DNA of 33,797 bases from Candidatus Parvarchaeota archaeon. Its GTDB lineage: Archaea; Nanobdellota; Nanobdellia; JAFCGN01; DAOVEB01. The notes beneath the pieces are model-generated. The model made no database searches and was not told the origin of the DNA. It saw only the letters and a list, made by a program, of their open reading frames with translations. A program made the translations under genes and the position numbers. Numbering within the stretch: position 1 is the stretch's first letter; each line of letters begins with the position of its first letter. Below, in pieces: positions 16,205 to 25,672 of the stretch. The DNA lies in the NCBI GenBank assembly GCA_030669205.1, contig DAOVEB010000005.1:1-33797 (forward strand), written 5' to 3'.

Positions 16205-17919
16205 CCATAGTAGTTGCCGCTCGACTTCTGCTCCCTATCCTTCACAGAATCCTTTTTGTTGACCCTTGGCCTGTTGGTTTCCTCGTCCCGCCGGAAGGTT
16301 ATATCCAGTTCCCTGAGAAGCATGTTCATCCCGTCCTTGACGCTGAATGGGTCGCTGCCCAGACCGGATTTCGCTGCTTCACCTCTGAAGACCAGCAAAC
16401 GCTCCGCAAGGTAGTCAACAAGCATGAGGTCGTGGTCTATCACAACCGCGGACGCCTCCTTTAACTTCACATGGTCTTTTATCACCTTGGCCACTATCAC
16501 GCGCTGCTCAACGTCCAGATGTGCTGAAGGCTCGTCCAGGAGATAGACGTCTGCGTCCTTGGCAAGGCACTCAGCGATGGCGACCCGCTGCAGTTCGCCG
16601 CCGGAAAGTTCCTCCACCTTCCTTTCCATCAGTCGGTCAATACCAAGTGAAGCGAGTATGTTTTTGCCAGCACCTTTGACCAGCACCTGAACTTCTGTTT
16701 TCCCTGGTATTGTTATGTACTGTGGCTTGTACGAGACGGTTACAGGGTTGCTGACCCCTCCCTTGTCAGGTTTTATCACACCAGCCAGCATCTGGGCAAA
16801 GGTGGTCTTTCCTGTGGCGTTGGCTCCAATAACCCCTACTATCTCGTTTGTCTTCAGTTCCCCTGCATCGACTTCCAGCACGAACTCTCCCAACTCCTTC
16901 TTCAATTTGCTCCAGGTTGTCAGCGTCCCCCTCTCCATTTCCTCGCGGGATACCTGGCTGAACTTGAGTGGATAGTCCCTGAACCGTATGTTCTCGTCGC
17001 GAAGATATCCAGATATGTAAGTGTTTATGGCCTTTGGACTCGCCATTGGCTGGGAAACTACACCGTAGACACCTGGTCTCCCATAGTTTATGTAAATCAG
17101 GTCTGTCAGGTAGTCGAGTATTATCAGGTCGTGCTCAACCACAAAGATGAGCTTTCCCTCCTTGAGGAGGTCGCGTATGAACCTTGCAACGTTCAGCCTC
17201 TGCCAGATGTCGAGGTAGGAGCTCACCTCGTCGAAGAAGTAGACGTCCGCGTCCTTCAGCACAGTGGCTGCGATTGCCACCCGCTGCAACTCACCGCCTG
17301 AAAGGTTGTTGAGCTCACGGTCGAGCACCTCCACAATATCCAGATCCTTTGCGATGGTTTCGACGTCACCTCCGCTTTTGCTGAGAAGTTCCTTCACCGT
17401 GCCTTTGTAAAGTGTGGGTAGTTTGTCTACATACTGTGGCTTTACAGCCACCTTTATACCTCCTCCATAGAGCCTCTCAAAGTACGCTTGGGCCTCACTC
17501 CCCTTGAAGAATTCGATTATTTCCCTCTCATCTGCTTCATCCTTTCCAAGATTCGGTTTGATGCTGCCCGAGAGTATGTTTACAGAGGTTGTCTTACCTA
17601 TGCCGTTCTGCCCGATTATGCCAACTACCTTGTTGAACTTCGGAATCGGAAAGCGGAACAGCCTGAACGCGTTTTTCCCATAGGAGTGGGTGCAACTCCC
17701 CTCCAGCTTCTCTGGCAGATTCACAACGCTTATCGCGCCATAAGGGCACTTCTTCACGCAAATTCCACACCCTATGCAGGTACTTTCATCTATCTCTGCA
17801 ATCTTTCTCACAACAACCGTGTCGTCACCTGCCCTGACCCTGGGGCAAAAGTTCCTGCACCCGTGGTTGCACCTCTTGGGGTTGCATCTCTTCCTGTCAA
17901 CAACTGCTACTCTCATCAT
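16201..17919 (-). CDS. abce1: ABCE1/Rli1 ribosome-recycling ATPase
   Basis: N-terminal Fe-S region (CNPKRCNHGC, CIGCGICVKKCPYGAI) plus two ABC domains (GQNGIGKTT, LSGGELQR; GANATGKTT, LSGGELQR). Confidence 0.97.
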   Translation of the reverse strand: MMRVAVVDRKRCNPKRCNHGCRNFCPRVRAGDDTVVVRKIAEIDESTCIGCGICVKKCPYGAISVVNLPEKLEGSCTHSYGKNAFRLFRFPIPKFNKVVGIIGQNGIGKTTSVNILSGSIKPNLGKDEADEREIIEFFKGSEAQAYFERLYGGGIKVAVKPQYVDKLPTLYKGTVKELLSKSGGDVETIAKDLDIVEVLDRELNNLSGGELQRVAIAATVLKDADVYFFDEVSSYLDIWQRLNVARFIRDLLKEGKLIFVVEHDLIILDYLTDLIYINYGRPGVYGVVSQPMASPKAINTYISGYLRDENIRFRDYPLKFSQVSREEMERGTLTTWSKLKKELGEFVLEVDAGELKTNEIVGVIGANATGKTTFAQMLAGVIKPDKGGVSNPVTVSYKPQYITIPGKTEVQVLVKGAGKNILASLGIDRLMERKVEELSGGELQRVAIAECLAKDADVYLLDEPSAHLDVEQRVIVAKVIKDHVKLKEASAVVIDHDLMLVDYLAERLLVFRGEAAKSGLGSDPFSVKDGMNMLLRELDITFRRDEETNRPRVNKKDSVKDREQKSSGNYYG

Positions 17920-17992
17920 TTCCTGTTTTGGAACACCGGTTTATAAAACATTCTTAGATAACCTTTTATTTCGATTTGTACCACTTCTAATC

Positions 17993-19144
17993 ATGTTGAT
18001 TGGTATAGTGGGCAAACCATCTTCCGGCAAATCCACTTTTTTTAGGGCAGCCAGCCTCGCAGAGGCTGAGATTGCTGAGAGGCCGTTCACAACAATCAAA
18101 CCCAATCGCGGCGTTGGCTACATCAAGACTAGGTGCCCCTGCAGGGAGTTCAACCTGGAGTGCAACCCTCAAAATTCGTTCTGCGTCGGCGGCTGGCGCT
18201 TCGCACCCATTGAAATAATGGATGTGGCGGGTCTCGTGCCAGAGGCCCACCGCGGCCGGGGTCTTGGGAACAGGTTCCTCGACGACCTGAGACAGGCCCA
18301 CGTCTTCATCCACGTTGTTGATGCCTCAGGGAGGACAGATGCAGAGGGAAATCCAACAAAAGGCCATGACCCTCTTGGAGACGTTGAATTCCTGAAGATA
18401 GAGATGGATATGTGGCTTATGTCACTGATAAAAAAGCACTGGCAGGAGATTGCAAAGCGCGCGGAGCATGGCAGAGGCGACTTTGTGGACGCCCTCTCAA
18501 AGCAGCTCAGTGGCCTTGGTATAAGGACCGAGCATGTGAAGGATGCTATGCTGGCGAAGAAACCCAGAGATTACAATGACATCGATCTCAGGGAGTTCAC
18601 AAGGAGGTTGCGTGAGACTGCCAAGCCAATGCTGATTGCGGCCAACAAGATGGACCTGTCTGAGGCTGAGGACAACATCAAGCTGATAAACGGCATTCCG
18701 TGTTGCGCAGAAGCCGAACTTGCCCTGCGAGAGGCAGCTGAGAAAGGCCTGATATCATATGTGCCGGGTGAGTCGCGTTTTGATGTTCTGAAGAAGGAGG
18801 AGCTCAACGAGAGGCAGAAGGCAGCCCTCCACTTCATAGAAAAACTCCTTGACAAGTGGGGAAACACTGGAGTCCAGCATTGCCTGAACAGGGCCTGCGA
18901 ACTACTCGACTGTGTCATTGTATTCCCTGTCGAGGATGAGAACAAGCTTACTGACAAGGATGGAAACGTGCTCCCGGACGCGATAATAATGCCTGCCGGC
19001 TCAACCGCGCTTGACCTGGCCTATAAAGTTCACGAGGAGATAGGTGCCAGGTTCATCCGGGCAATCGACTGCCGCACCAAAAAGGTGATAGGTAAGGACC
19101 AGGTCCTCCGGGACAGGGACATCATAAAGGTTGTTAGCAAATGA
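17993..19144 (+). CDS. OBG/YchF-like GTPase with C-terminal TGS domain
   Basis: MLIGIVGKPSSGKSTFFRAAS...RPFTTIKPNRGVGYIKTRC, DVAGLVPEAHRGRGLGNRFLDDLR, NKMD; TGS-like C-terminus. Start moved from 17774 to 17993. Confidence 0.95.
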   Translation: MLIGIVGKPSSGKSTFFRAASLAEAEIAERPFTTIKPNRGVGYIKTRCPCREFNLECNPQNSFCVGGWRFAPIEIMDVAGLVPEAHRGRGLGNRFLDDLRQAHVFIHVVDASGRTDAEGNPTKGHDPLGDVEFLKIEMDMWLMSLIKKHWQEIAKRAEHGRGDFVDALSKQLSGLGIRTEHVKDAMLAKKPRDYNDIDLREFTRRLRETAKPMLIAANKMDLSEAEDNIKLINGIPCCAEAELALREAAEKGLISYVPGESRFDVLKKEELNERQKAALHFIEKLLDKWGNTGVQHCLNRACELLDCVIVFPVEDENKLTDKDGNVLPDAIIMPAGSTALDLAYKVHEEIGARFIRAIDCRTKKVIGKDQVLRDRDIIKVVSK

Positions 19145-19374
19145 CAGATTACTGGTGCAATGAACTCAGGTGGAACTGGGTTGGTGGAAAACTTGAACTA
19201 TACTGCAGGAAGCAGTATGTTATAGATGAAATAACGGACCCACGTTGTCGGCTGGAAATCAAAGGAACCCGCGCCTACTGTTCTAATGAGAAATTCGTCG
19301 GGTTGGTGGAGGATATGGTCACCATTGACGAGAAGATAGAAGAACTCTTGGAAGAGAAAAAATCACTGAAATGA
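19141..19374 (+). CDS. Small Cys-containing protein
   Basis: 77 aa with four Cys (C6, C22, C36, C47 approx.); ATGA overlaps with both neighbours indicate translational coupling. Confidence 0.75.
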   Translation: MTDYWCNELRWNWVGGKLELYCRKQYVIDEITDPRCRLEIKGTRAYCSNEKFVGLVEDMVTIDEKIEELLEEKKSLK

Positions 19375-20237
19375 AACTGGACAACTATTTTGCAATCCTT
19401 TCAGGCAAAAGAAAGCCGAAATATCTCTCAGCTGATATTGATTCCTTGATTGAGCAATGCAAAAAGATAGTGAAGTCTTGCACATTGTGCGAACGTCATT
19501 GCGGCGTTGATCGTTTGAAAGGAGAGTTGGGAGTCTGTGGTGTTGGAGAAGCAAAGATATCAAGCGAGTTCCTCCACCACGGCGAGGAACGCGAGCTCGT
19601 GCCGAGCCACACTGTCTTCTTCTCCGGCTGCAACTTCAAATGTATCTACTGCCAGAACTGGGACATATCCCAGAACCCGGAAGCAGGTGTAAAAGTCCCA
19701 CCAGAGGCGCTCGCAGACGCTGTGAAAGGGCGCTTTAGCCAGGGCTCGAAGAACCTGAACCTTGTTGGAGGCGAGCCCACACCAAACCTACTCTACATAC
19801 TTCAGGTCCTCAAGCATCTCAACATTTCCATTCCTATCGTCTGGAACTCGAACATGTATATGACAAAAAGTACTATATCAATGCTCAACAGATTTGTTGA
19901 CCTTTACCTCACTGATTTCAAGTATGGGAACAACGCATGTGGTCTGCGCCTGAGCAAAGTGGAGAACTACTTCGACGTTGTCTCCCGCAACCACAGGCTT
20001 ATAGACGGCGACATCATAGTCCGTCACCTTGTTCTTCCGAACCACGTCGAGTGCTGCTCAAAACCGATTCTAAAATGGATTGCAAAAAACCTCGGAACAG
20101 ACACGCATGTAAACGTCATGGCCCAGTACAGACCCTGCTACCATGCTGACGAATATGATGAGATATCAGCCCCTCTCAATAGAGATGAGTATGTCCAGGC
20201 CTTGGAATACGCCAGAAATCTCGGTTTCACCTGTTAA
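19371..20237 (+). CDS. Radical SAM protein, PflX/COG1313-like (pyruvate formate-lyase-activating-enzyme relative)
   Basis: CTLCERHCGVDRLKGELGVCGV, then FFSGCNFKCIYCQNWDISQ (CxxxCxxC), LNLVGGEPTPNL, MAQYRPCYHADEY. Confidence 0.93.
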   Translation: MKLDNYFAILSGKRKPKYLSADIDSLIEQCKKIVKSCTLCERHCGVDRLKGELGVCGVGEAKISSEFLHHGEERELVPSHTVFFSGCNFKCIYCQNWDISQNPEAGVKVPPEALADAVKGRFSQGSKNLNLVGGEPTPNLLYILQVLKHLNISIPIVWNSNMYMTKSTISMLNRFVDLYLTDFKYGNNACGLRLSKVENYFDVVSRNHRLIDGDIIVRHLVLPNHVECCSKPILKWIAKNLGTDTHVNVMAQYRPCYHADEYDEISAPLNRDEYVQALEYARNLGFTC

Positions 20238-21210
20238 TGGTAGGGAAGAACGGTAGCGCCCCATCTGAATTTGCCGTGAAGATTTTATCAAATTTGTCTA
20301 TACAGTACACTGGAACAGACGACCACCTTTTCCTTATCATATGACGGGTATCTCCGTTGACGTCTGTTTCCTTCACCTTTCCGTCCCTGAACTCTTCGTA
20401 CGAGTTCCTTGACGCGACTGCGACTATTCGCGGTGGGTTTTTTCCTAACATGTCAATCAGGTTCGCGAGTGCTGACGGCCGGAGACTCTGGTACTCTCTG
20501 TATGGACTTTTTTCAGTTTCTATGATCTCATCCCTGTCTTTCAGCAGTATCGCAGCCAGAGAGCCCTCCGTCACAGCGTCGACAACTTTCCTGTGTTCCT
20601 TTGGTATCTCCCCATATTTTATCTCTTTGTCTATCCTCGGAAGCAGGGTTGATATCTCTGACCTGTACACTTTGACAAGGTTTTCCATAAGCATATCCTC
20701 TGCAACCGACATGTAAATTGTCCTCGTTCCGGTTCCACCCAAACTCTTTATTCTTTTGTTTATACGGCTTGTATCAACCATCAACACATCAGCAAGCCCG
20801 TCACTGTTGTCCCATATCAACTGGCTGCAATTTCCACATGGTGATGGAACCTTTGCGTCAAGGGCCACTGCAATAACGTTGATTTTCTTATAGTCGGCTT
20901 CCTCTATATCCCTCATTCTCGTGATTGCAGTGCATTCAGCATGCCTGCTGTTTTCCCCGCTCAGCTCCTCCTGGTTGAACCCGGCAGGAAGTTCACCACC
21001 GGAATAACCGACAGGGAGTATTGCGGCTCCAACTGCGAAATGGGATCTTGGGAGATTGTAATCCTTGCGGAGTTTGACAACTCTGTGTTTTTTTATTGCT
21101 ACTCTTACTAATTCCTTGTGTGAGTCCTCGAGTTCTCTGTAAAGCACGGGTTCTACTCCACGAGGAAGTCCGATTCCATCAGTCATTGCCCAGAAACAGA
21201 CCATTCTCAT
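20227..21210 (-). CDS. Cytidine deaminase-like zinc-dependent protein with extended C-terminal domain
   Basis: SHFAVGAAIL, RHAECTAI (HAE) and PSPCGNCSQLI (PCxxC). Confidence 0.85.
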   Translation of the reverse strand: MRMVCFWAMTDGIGLPRGVEPVLYRELEDSHKELVRVAIKKHRVVKLRKDYNLPRSHFAVGAAILPVGYSGGELPAGFNQEELSGENSRHAECTAITRMRDIEEADYKKINVIAVALDAKVPSPCGNCSQLIWDNSDGLADVLMVDTSRINKRIKSLGGTGTRTIYMSVAEDMLMENLVKVYRSEISTLLPRIDKEIKYGEIPKEHRKVVDAVTEGSLAAILLKDRDEIIETEKSPYREYQSLRPSALANLIDMLGKNPPRIVAVASRNSYEEFRDGKVKETDVNGDTRHMIRKRWSSVPVYCIDKFDKIFTANSDGALPFFPTINR

Positions 21211-21288
21211 TTTTAAGACTTACCTTTGATACGACTTCAAAATGATGAAATAAAAACATTTAAAAATATTGAATTTTGCCTTTTAGTT

Positions 21289-21618
21289 ATGTCTGGTCAA
21301 CAGATTGAAAAAACTCTTGAATTCGGATTTATTTCAAAAAAAGTAGTTCGCTGTACAGAGTGTGCAGAGAGAGATGAATTGCTCAAATATGAAACTTCGG
21401 TGGATGACCTTGTGAAAATGGTTGCTGTCAATGGCCATGAATACATTACAGTTTATATTGATGTAGATAAGCCTCAACAGCTGTTGGATTTTTGTTCCTC
21501 ACTTTCTAAATCATTGAGTGAACTGAATCCTGAGCATAGACATGGTATAATCAATATAGGGTATCTTAAAGGTGGGAAAGATATTGGCCTAAGACACATC
21601 TATCACATCAAGCCGTAA
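21289..21618 (+). CDS. Hypothetical protein (AT-rich orphan)
   Basis: 109 aa MSGQQIEKTLEFGFISKKVVRCTECAERDELLKY...; TATA TTTAAAAAT about 28 nt upstream. Confidence 0.7.
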   Translation: MSGQQIEKTLEFGFISKKVVRCTECAERDELLKYETSVDDLVKMVAVNGHEYITVYIDVDKPQQLLDFCSSLSKSLSELNPEHRHGIINIGYLKGGKDIGLRHIYHIKP

Positions 21619-21700
21619 CTTAATTTTATTCATTTTCTTGAAATTCAATTTAGATTTTACATATTTGGAATAAATCAAATAAAAAGAAAAGAGGTAGGGT

Positions 21701-21717
21701 GTAATACAAAGTATTAC
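21701..21717. repeat. Perfect inverted repeat GTAATAC-AAA-GTATTAC
   Basis: 7-bp arms, 3-bp spacer. Confidence 0.9.
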
Positions 21718-21769
21718 TTTATCTTATTTAAAGGTTTCGGTCTTCCGATTTAGAAATTTATATAAATTA

Positions 21770-21786
21770 GTAATACAAAATATTAC
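21770..21786. repeat. Inverted repeat GTAATAC-AAA-ATATTAC just downstream of TATA TTTATATA (21757-21764)
   Basis: Same GTAATAC half-site as 21701-21717, one arm mismatch. Confidence 0.85.
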
Positions 21787-21920
21787 ACGGACGATATGGG
21801 TGCTATTCACGGAAGTCAATAGCTACAAAGGAGATTATCTTACGGTGATTTTCTGCCCACGTCAAACTTTTAATTTCGCCAACGTCCGACTTTTGGGGGA
21901 ATGAAGTTCCCCTTACTTTT
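21786..21920 (+). ncRNA. Candidate unannotated small RNA
   Basis: TATA box about 25 nt upstream; pairable CGGACG (21788-21793)/CGTCCG (21883-21888); terminal hairpin GGGGAA-TGAAG-TTCCCC (21896-21912) followed by TTACTTTTTTATTTT; no ORF in the plus strand. Confidence 0.35.
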
Positions 21921-22434
21921 TTATTTTCACCACGCTGAGCGTTTCCCACGGAACCTTCTTCTGAGCCAGAACTTCACCATAGACTTGAGTTGGCGTGAGT
22001 GAGGAGACAACTATCAAAATGCTGCCGTCTGGTTTGAGATAATCTTTGGATTCTTCCAGAAAACGTGAAATAACCCCATTATCTGTTGTATTGATTCCGC
22101 TCTCCTTGTCTTCTCGTTCATCCTTTGGTAAGTAGGGTGGGTTAAATATTATCATATCAAACTTGCCGTCCACTCTGTTGAACAGGTCGGATACTAGAAA
22201 AGTAATTTCAACTTCAGCTTTTTTCGCATTTGTTTTAGCAACCTCTATTGCTTCTGGATTGATGTCACACGCAACGACTTCTGCTCCAGCTTCAGCAACT
22301 AATATAGCGACTATACCCATGCCTGTATCCATGTCAAGCACACGCATACCGGGTTTCACAACCTTTCTCACAACTGAAAGAAGGAGTTTGCTGTCCTCTC
22401 TTGGCTCATATATCACTGCAACCACTTGATACAC
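21913..22434 (-). CDS. HemK/Mtq2-like class I SAM methyltransferase (protein glutamine N5-methyltransferase family)
   Basis: VLDMDTGMGIVAILVAEAGAEVVACDINPEA...MIIFNPPYLP (NPPY motif). Confidence 0.9.
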   Translation of the reverse strand: MYQVVAVIYEPREDSKLLLSVVRKVVKPGMRVLDMDTGMGIVAILVAEAGAEVVACDINPEAIEVAKTNAKKAEVEITFLVSDLFNRVDGKFDMIIFNPPYLPKDEREDKESGINTTDNGVISRFLEESKDYLKPDGSILIVVSSLTPTQVYGEVLAQKKVPWETLSVVKIKK

Positions 22435-22458
22435 TGAGCAGTTGTCAGCACAATGAGA

Positions 22459-23073
22459 CTATCCATTTAGCCTCTTTATTGCCTTGAACAGCTCCTCTGG
22501 AGTCTCGACAACGATGTCAGGCCCAGCATCTTCCAGCTGCTTCTTTGTGTTGAATCCCCATACAACCGCTATGCATCTGATGCCGGCTTCCTTTGCAGCC
22601 AGAACGTCCTCGACCATGTCTCCTATGTATATAGTGCTGCTTGGATCCGCTCCGGTCTTTTCAAGTGCGTATTTCACAAGGTCCTTCTTGAATGGGGTGC
22701 CAGCCACATCAGCGGTTATGATGTCCTTGAAATGTTCGACCATTTCATTTTCTATGAGCTTCTCCAGTATGATTGGCCTGAGGGAGGAAGACACTATATA
22801 ATTTGAACCCGAATCCTTTACGATTTCAGGAATACCTTTGAAAAGCCGTGTGTCCTTCATCATGACCTTCAGGGTTTCAACCAATATGTTGGAGAAGGCT
22901 TTTTTCTTCTCCAGCTCCTGCATTACATCGTCCATCCAGCCATCGTTGAGCTTTTCCCTGAACTGCTCTGGCGAGAGGTCCTTGTAGGTGAAGCTGTTGT
23001 ATATGCGCAGGAAGACACCGAGCGAATCGAACAGCGTGCCGTCCCAGTCCCAGAATATAGTTGCCTCGCTCAT
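22459..23073 (-). CDS. HAD-family hydrolase (phosphoglycolate phosphatase-like)
   Basis: FWDWDGTLFDSLGV, ...YIVSSSLRP..., YIGDMVEDVLAAKEAGI. Confidence 0.93.
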   Translation of the reverse strand: MSEATIFWDWDGTLFDSLGVFLRIYNSFTYKDLSPEQFREKLNDGWMDDVMQELEKKKAFSNILVETLKVMMKDTRLFKGIPEIVKDSGSNYIVSSSLRPIILEKLIENEMVEHFKDIITADVAGTPFKKDLVKYALEKTGADPSSTIYIGDMVEDVLAAKEAGIRCIAVVWGFNTKKQLEDAGPDIVVETPEELFKAIKRLNG

Positions 23074-24269
23074 AGTTTTACCTTCTTCTCCTTGCCTGTT
23101 TTCATGTCCCTGATAGTCACAATTCCGGATTCCTTTTTACCGACTATGTAGACTTTGGGAACACCGATGCGGTTTGCGTAGTTCAGTTGTTTCTTCAGGC
23201 TGCGGCCCATGAGTCCGATTTGAACCACCTTCTTCTGTTCTCTTAGCATTTTGGCTATTTTTATAACCTTTTTATCAGCTCCAACATTCGCCACAAATAT
23301 GTCGGGAGTCGTTACTACCTTGCCTTTCATGAGTTCAAACATTGGTTCAATTCCAAGCGAAAACCCTGTTGCTGCGATGTCCCTCCCGCTCAATAGACCT
23401 ATCAGTTTGTCGTATCTTCCGCCTCCCCCAACACTCACATTTATACCGTCGCAGGACGCCTCAAAAACAGGTCCTGTATAGTAGTCCATACCACGGGCCA
23501 GGGAAAGGTCGAGCACGAAGTTCCTTACACCCATTGATGTGAGATAGTTGGCAAGCTCTTCCAACTCAGCAAATCCCTCCTTGCCACCCTCATCAACGAG
23601 CTCCTCCGCTTTTTTGAGGTCGTCCGTCTTCATGAAATCAATTACCTTTCTGATTTCCTTTATACCCCTGTCTCCCAACTCTTTTTCAACGCCCTTGAAT
23701 CCTATCTTGTCCAACTTATCGATTGCCCGGAATAGTTCATCCTCGTCTTTCACATCTGCGTACCGTGCGAGTGCGGAAAGTATTTTGCGGTTGTTTATGC
23801 GCATTGTGACCTTAATTCCGAGCTCTTTGTAAACCCGGAGCGACGCTGCTATGATTTCTGCGTCTGCCAGCATACTTTTTGCGCCAAAGATGTCGGCATC
23901 GAACTGATAGAACTCGCGGTAGCGACCCTTCTTTATCTCTCCGTACCTCCAGCACCTGCCAGACTGATAGCGCTTGACTGGCAAGGGAAGATTCGGATTC
24001 ATAGCTAGGAAACGCGCAGTTGGAACCGTAAGGTCATACCGCAGACCAATCTCACGTCCGGATTTGTCCTTGAAGTTGTAGGTTTCATTCTGCACGTCCT
24101 CCCCACCACCACCCTTTGCATTCAGCACTTCCATGTATTCGAGAGCAGGTGTGTCCAGAGGTAGGAAACCATACCTTCTGAAAACCTCCTTAGCCGTGTC
24201 GATTATCTTTTCCCTTACCACCATATCCTTTGGTGAGAAGTCACGGGTCCCCTTAACGTTCGAGAGCTT
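23070..24269 (-). CDS. hisS: Histidyl-tRNA synthetase
   Basis: KGTRDFSPKD, DTPALEYMEVLNAKGG, LRYDLTVPTARFLA, ARGMDYYTGPVFEAS, GGGGRYDKLIGLL. Confidence 0.95.
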   Translation of the reverse strand, partial: KLSNVKGTRDFSPKDMVVREKIIDTAKEVFRRYGFLPLDTPALEYMEVLNAKGGGGEDVQNETYNFKDKSGREIGLRYDLTVPTARFLAMNPNLPLPVKRYQSGRCWRYGEIKKGRYREFYQFDADIFGAKSMLADAEIIAASLRVYKELGIKVTMRINNRKILSALARYADVKDEDELFRAIDKLDKIGFKGVEKELGDRGIKEIRKVIDFMKTDDLKKAEELVDEGGKEGFAELEELANYLTSMGVRNFVLDLSLARGMDYYTGPVFEASCDGINVSVGGGGRYDKLIGLLSGRDIAATGFSLGIEPMFELMKGKVVTTPDIFVANVGADKKVIKIAKMLREQKKVVQIGLMGRSLKKQLNYANRIGVPKVYIVGKKESGIVTIRDMKTGKEKKVKL

Positions 24270-24442
24270 CATCACATTAACCATAACAACCACTTGTTTT
24301 ATCTTTTGTCATAGAAGCAAAGCTAGAAATATCTTTTTCATAGATGAATAAAATCACTTTTCATTGTGCTTCAGAAATCATGTTTTTACATCTCTTTAAA
24401 AATCTTTCTCACTCCGTGTCTCATATCTTTGACCATTGTTCT

Positions 24443-25423
24443 TCAAAGGCCGAGCTCCCGGCGCTCCTTGAAGGTGTCTCTGAAAACCTTGAGGAACTCC
24501 TTGTTCATCTCGTGCGTCCCAACACCAATGCGTATCCATTCAGGGAGCTCGTAAGCGACCTTCACGAACACCCCATTCTCTTCGAGTTTTTTCCGTGTAC
24601 CCTCGCCGTCACCTACCTTTGCGCAGACGAAATTGGCGTAGGTTGGCAGAACTTTGCATCCCATTGACAACATCCTGGCCCTCAGGAACTCGCGCTCAAA
24701 AGAGACTTTTTTCCATATCTTTCTATAGTAGTCCTCATCGTTGATTGCAGCAATCGCAGCCGCTACTGCAATGCTGTTCACCTCATATCTGAAGTAGCTT
24801 TTGGTCCTTTTCAGGAGTTTTGGATCCCCCACAGCAAAGCCGAAACGCAGACCAGCGAGCCCATACGTCTTGGACAGGCTGCGCAGGACTATCAAATTTT
24901 CATGTTCTGCGACAAGTGGCAAGACAGTTTTCCCATAGTAGCTGTAGTAGCATTCGTCAACACAGACCGTGCACCTGACCCCGTTTATTATCTTGTTCAG
25001 CGCCTCCTCGGGGACAACACCGCCTGTTGGGTTGTTCGGGTTCGAAAGCCAGAGAAAATTTGCATCCTGGCAAAGATCTATCATCTCATCTGCATCCACC
25101 TTGAATCCGCTGTCAAAGCAGTTGACCCTTTCAACCCGGCATCTGTTCCGTCTTGCCTGCACGTCATACATTGGAAAGTCTGGACTCACTATGACGACCT
25201 TGTCCAGATTGTGGAGCAGGTCCTGTGAAAGCCAGCTTATTATCTCATTCGAGCCGTTTCCAATCAGGATATGGTCGCGTGAGTAGCTTGTATACTCCTC
25301 TAGCACCTTGTACAGTTCCTTGTACCTTGGATATAGGTTCACAGAGGTGTTAGCATCCCCAACTGCAGCGACAACATTTGGGGACACTGGAAACCTGTAT
25401 TCGCACAGACTTAAATCCAACAT
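24443..25423 (-). CDS. PLP-dependent class I/II aminotransferase (HisC-like)
   Basis: NPNNPTGGVVPEE, VDECYYSYYG, LRSLSKTYGLAGLRFGFAVG (PLP Lys). Confidence 0.92.
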   Translation of the reverse strand: MLDLSLCEYRFPVSPNVVAAVGDANTSVNLYPRYKELYKVLEEYTSYSRDHILIGNGSNEIISWLSQDLLHNLDKVVIVSPDFPMYDVQARRNRCRVERVNCFDSGFKVDADEMIDLCQDANFLWLSNPNNPTGGVVPEEALNKIINGVRCTVCVDECYYSYYGKTVLPLVAEHENLIVLRSLSKTYGLAGLRFGFAVGDPKLLKRTKSYFRYEVNSIAVAAAIAAINDEDYYRKIWKKVSFEREFLRARMLSMGCKVLPTYANFVCAKVGDGEGTRKKLEENGVFVKVAYELPEWIRIGVGTHEMNKEFLKVFRDTFKERRELGL

Positions 25424-25427
25424 AGAA

Positions 25428-25601
25428 TCACCTGAGTTCAGAGAGTTTAACTTGCCTGTAAGGCGAAGGCAGGATAATCAGGCGTCTGTTTTTCTCGTCA
25501 AAGATGAGCCTTATTTTACCCTTTATCTTAAGCTCATCCCTCAACTTTTTGGGTATCACCACCCTGCCCCTAGTCCCGACCTTCAGAACAGTTGCCTTCA
25601 C
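25428..25601 (-). CDS. AbrB/SpoVT-like swapped-hairpin DNA-binding protein
   Basis: VKATVLKVGTRGRVVIPKKLRDELKIKGKIRLIFDEKNRRLIILP. GTG at 25601 with TATA TTTATTA about 28 nt upstream is preferred over 25622. Confidence 0.88.
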   Translation of the reverse strand: MKATVLKVGTRGRVVIPKKLRDELKIKGKIRLIFDEKNRRLIILPSPYRQVKLSELR

Positions 25602-25653
25602 TTTGGAAACAAACAAGAACACAGTAATAAACCTTTTCTTAGAACATAAGATA

Positions 25654-25672
25654 ATATTACTTTAAGTAATAT
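25654..25672. repeat. Perfect 9-bp inverted repeat ATATTACTT-T-AAGTAATAT upstream of the AbrB-like gene
   Basis: Direct reading; overlaps the stop codon of 25657..26073. Confidence 0.9.

Noticed and set aside
17774-17992. N-terminal extension of the YchF-like ORF
   Set aside because: Overlaps the divergent ABCE1 start; the canonical N-terminus MLIGIVGKPSSGKST begins at 17993 with a TATA-like element upstream.
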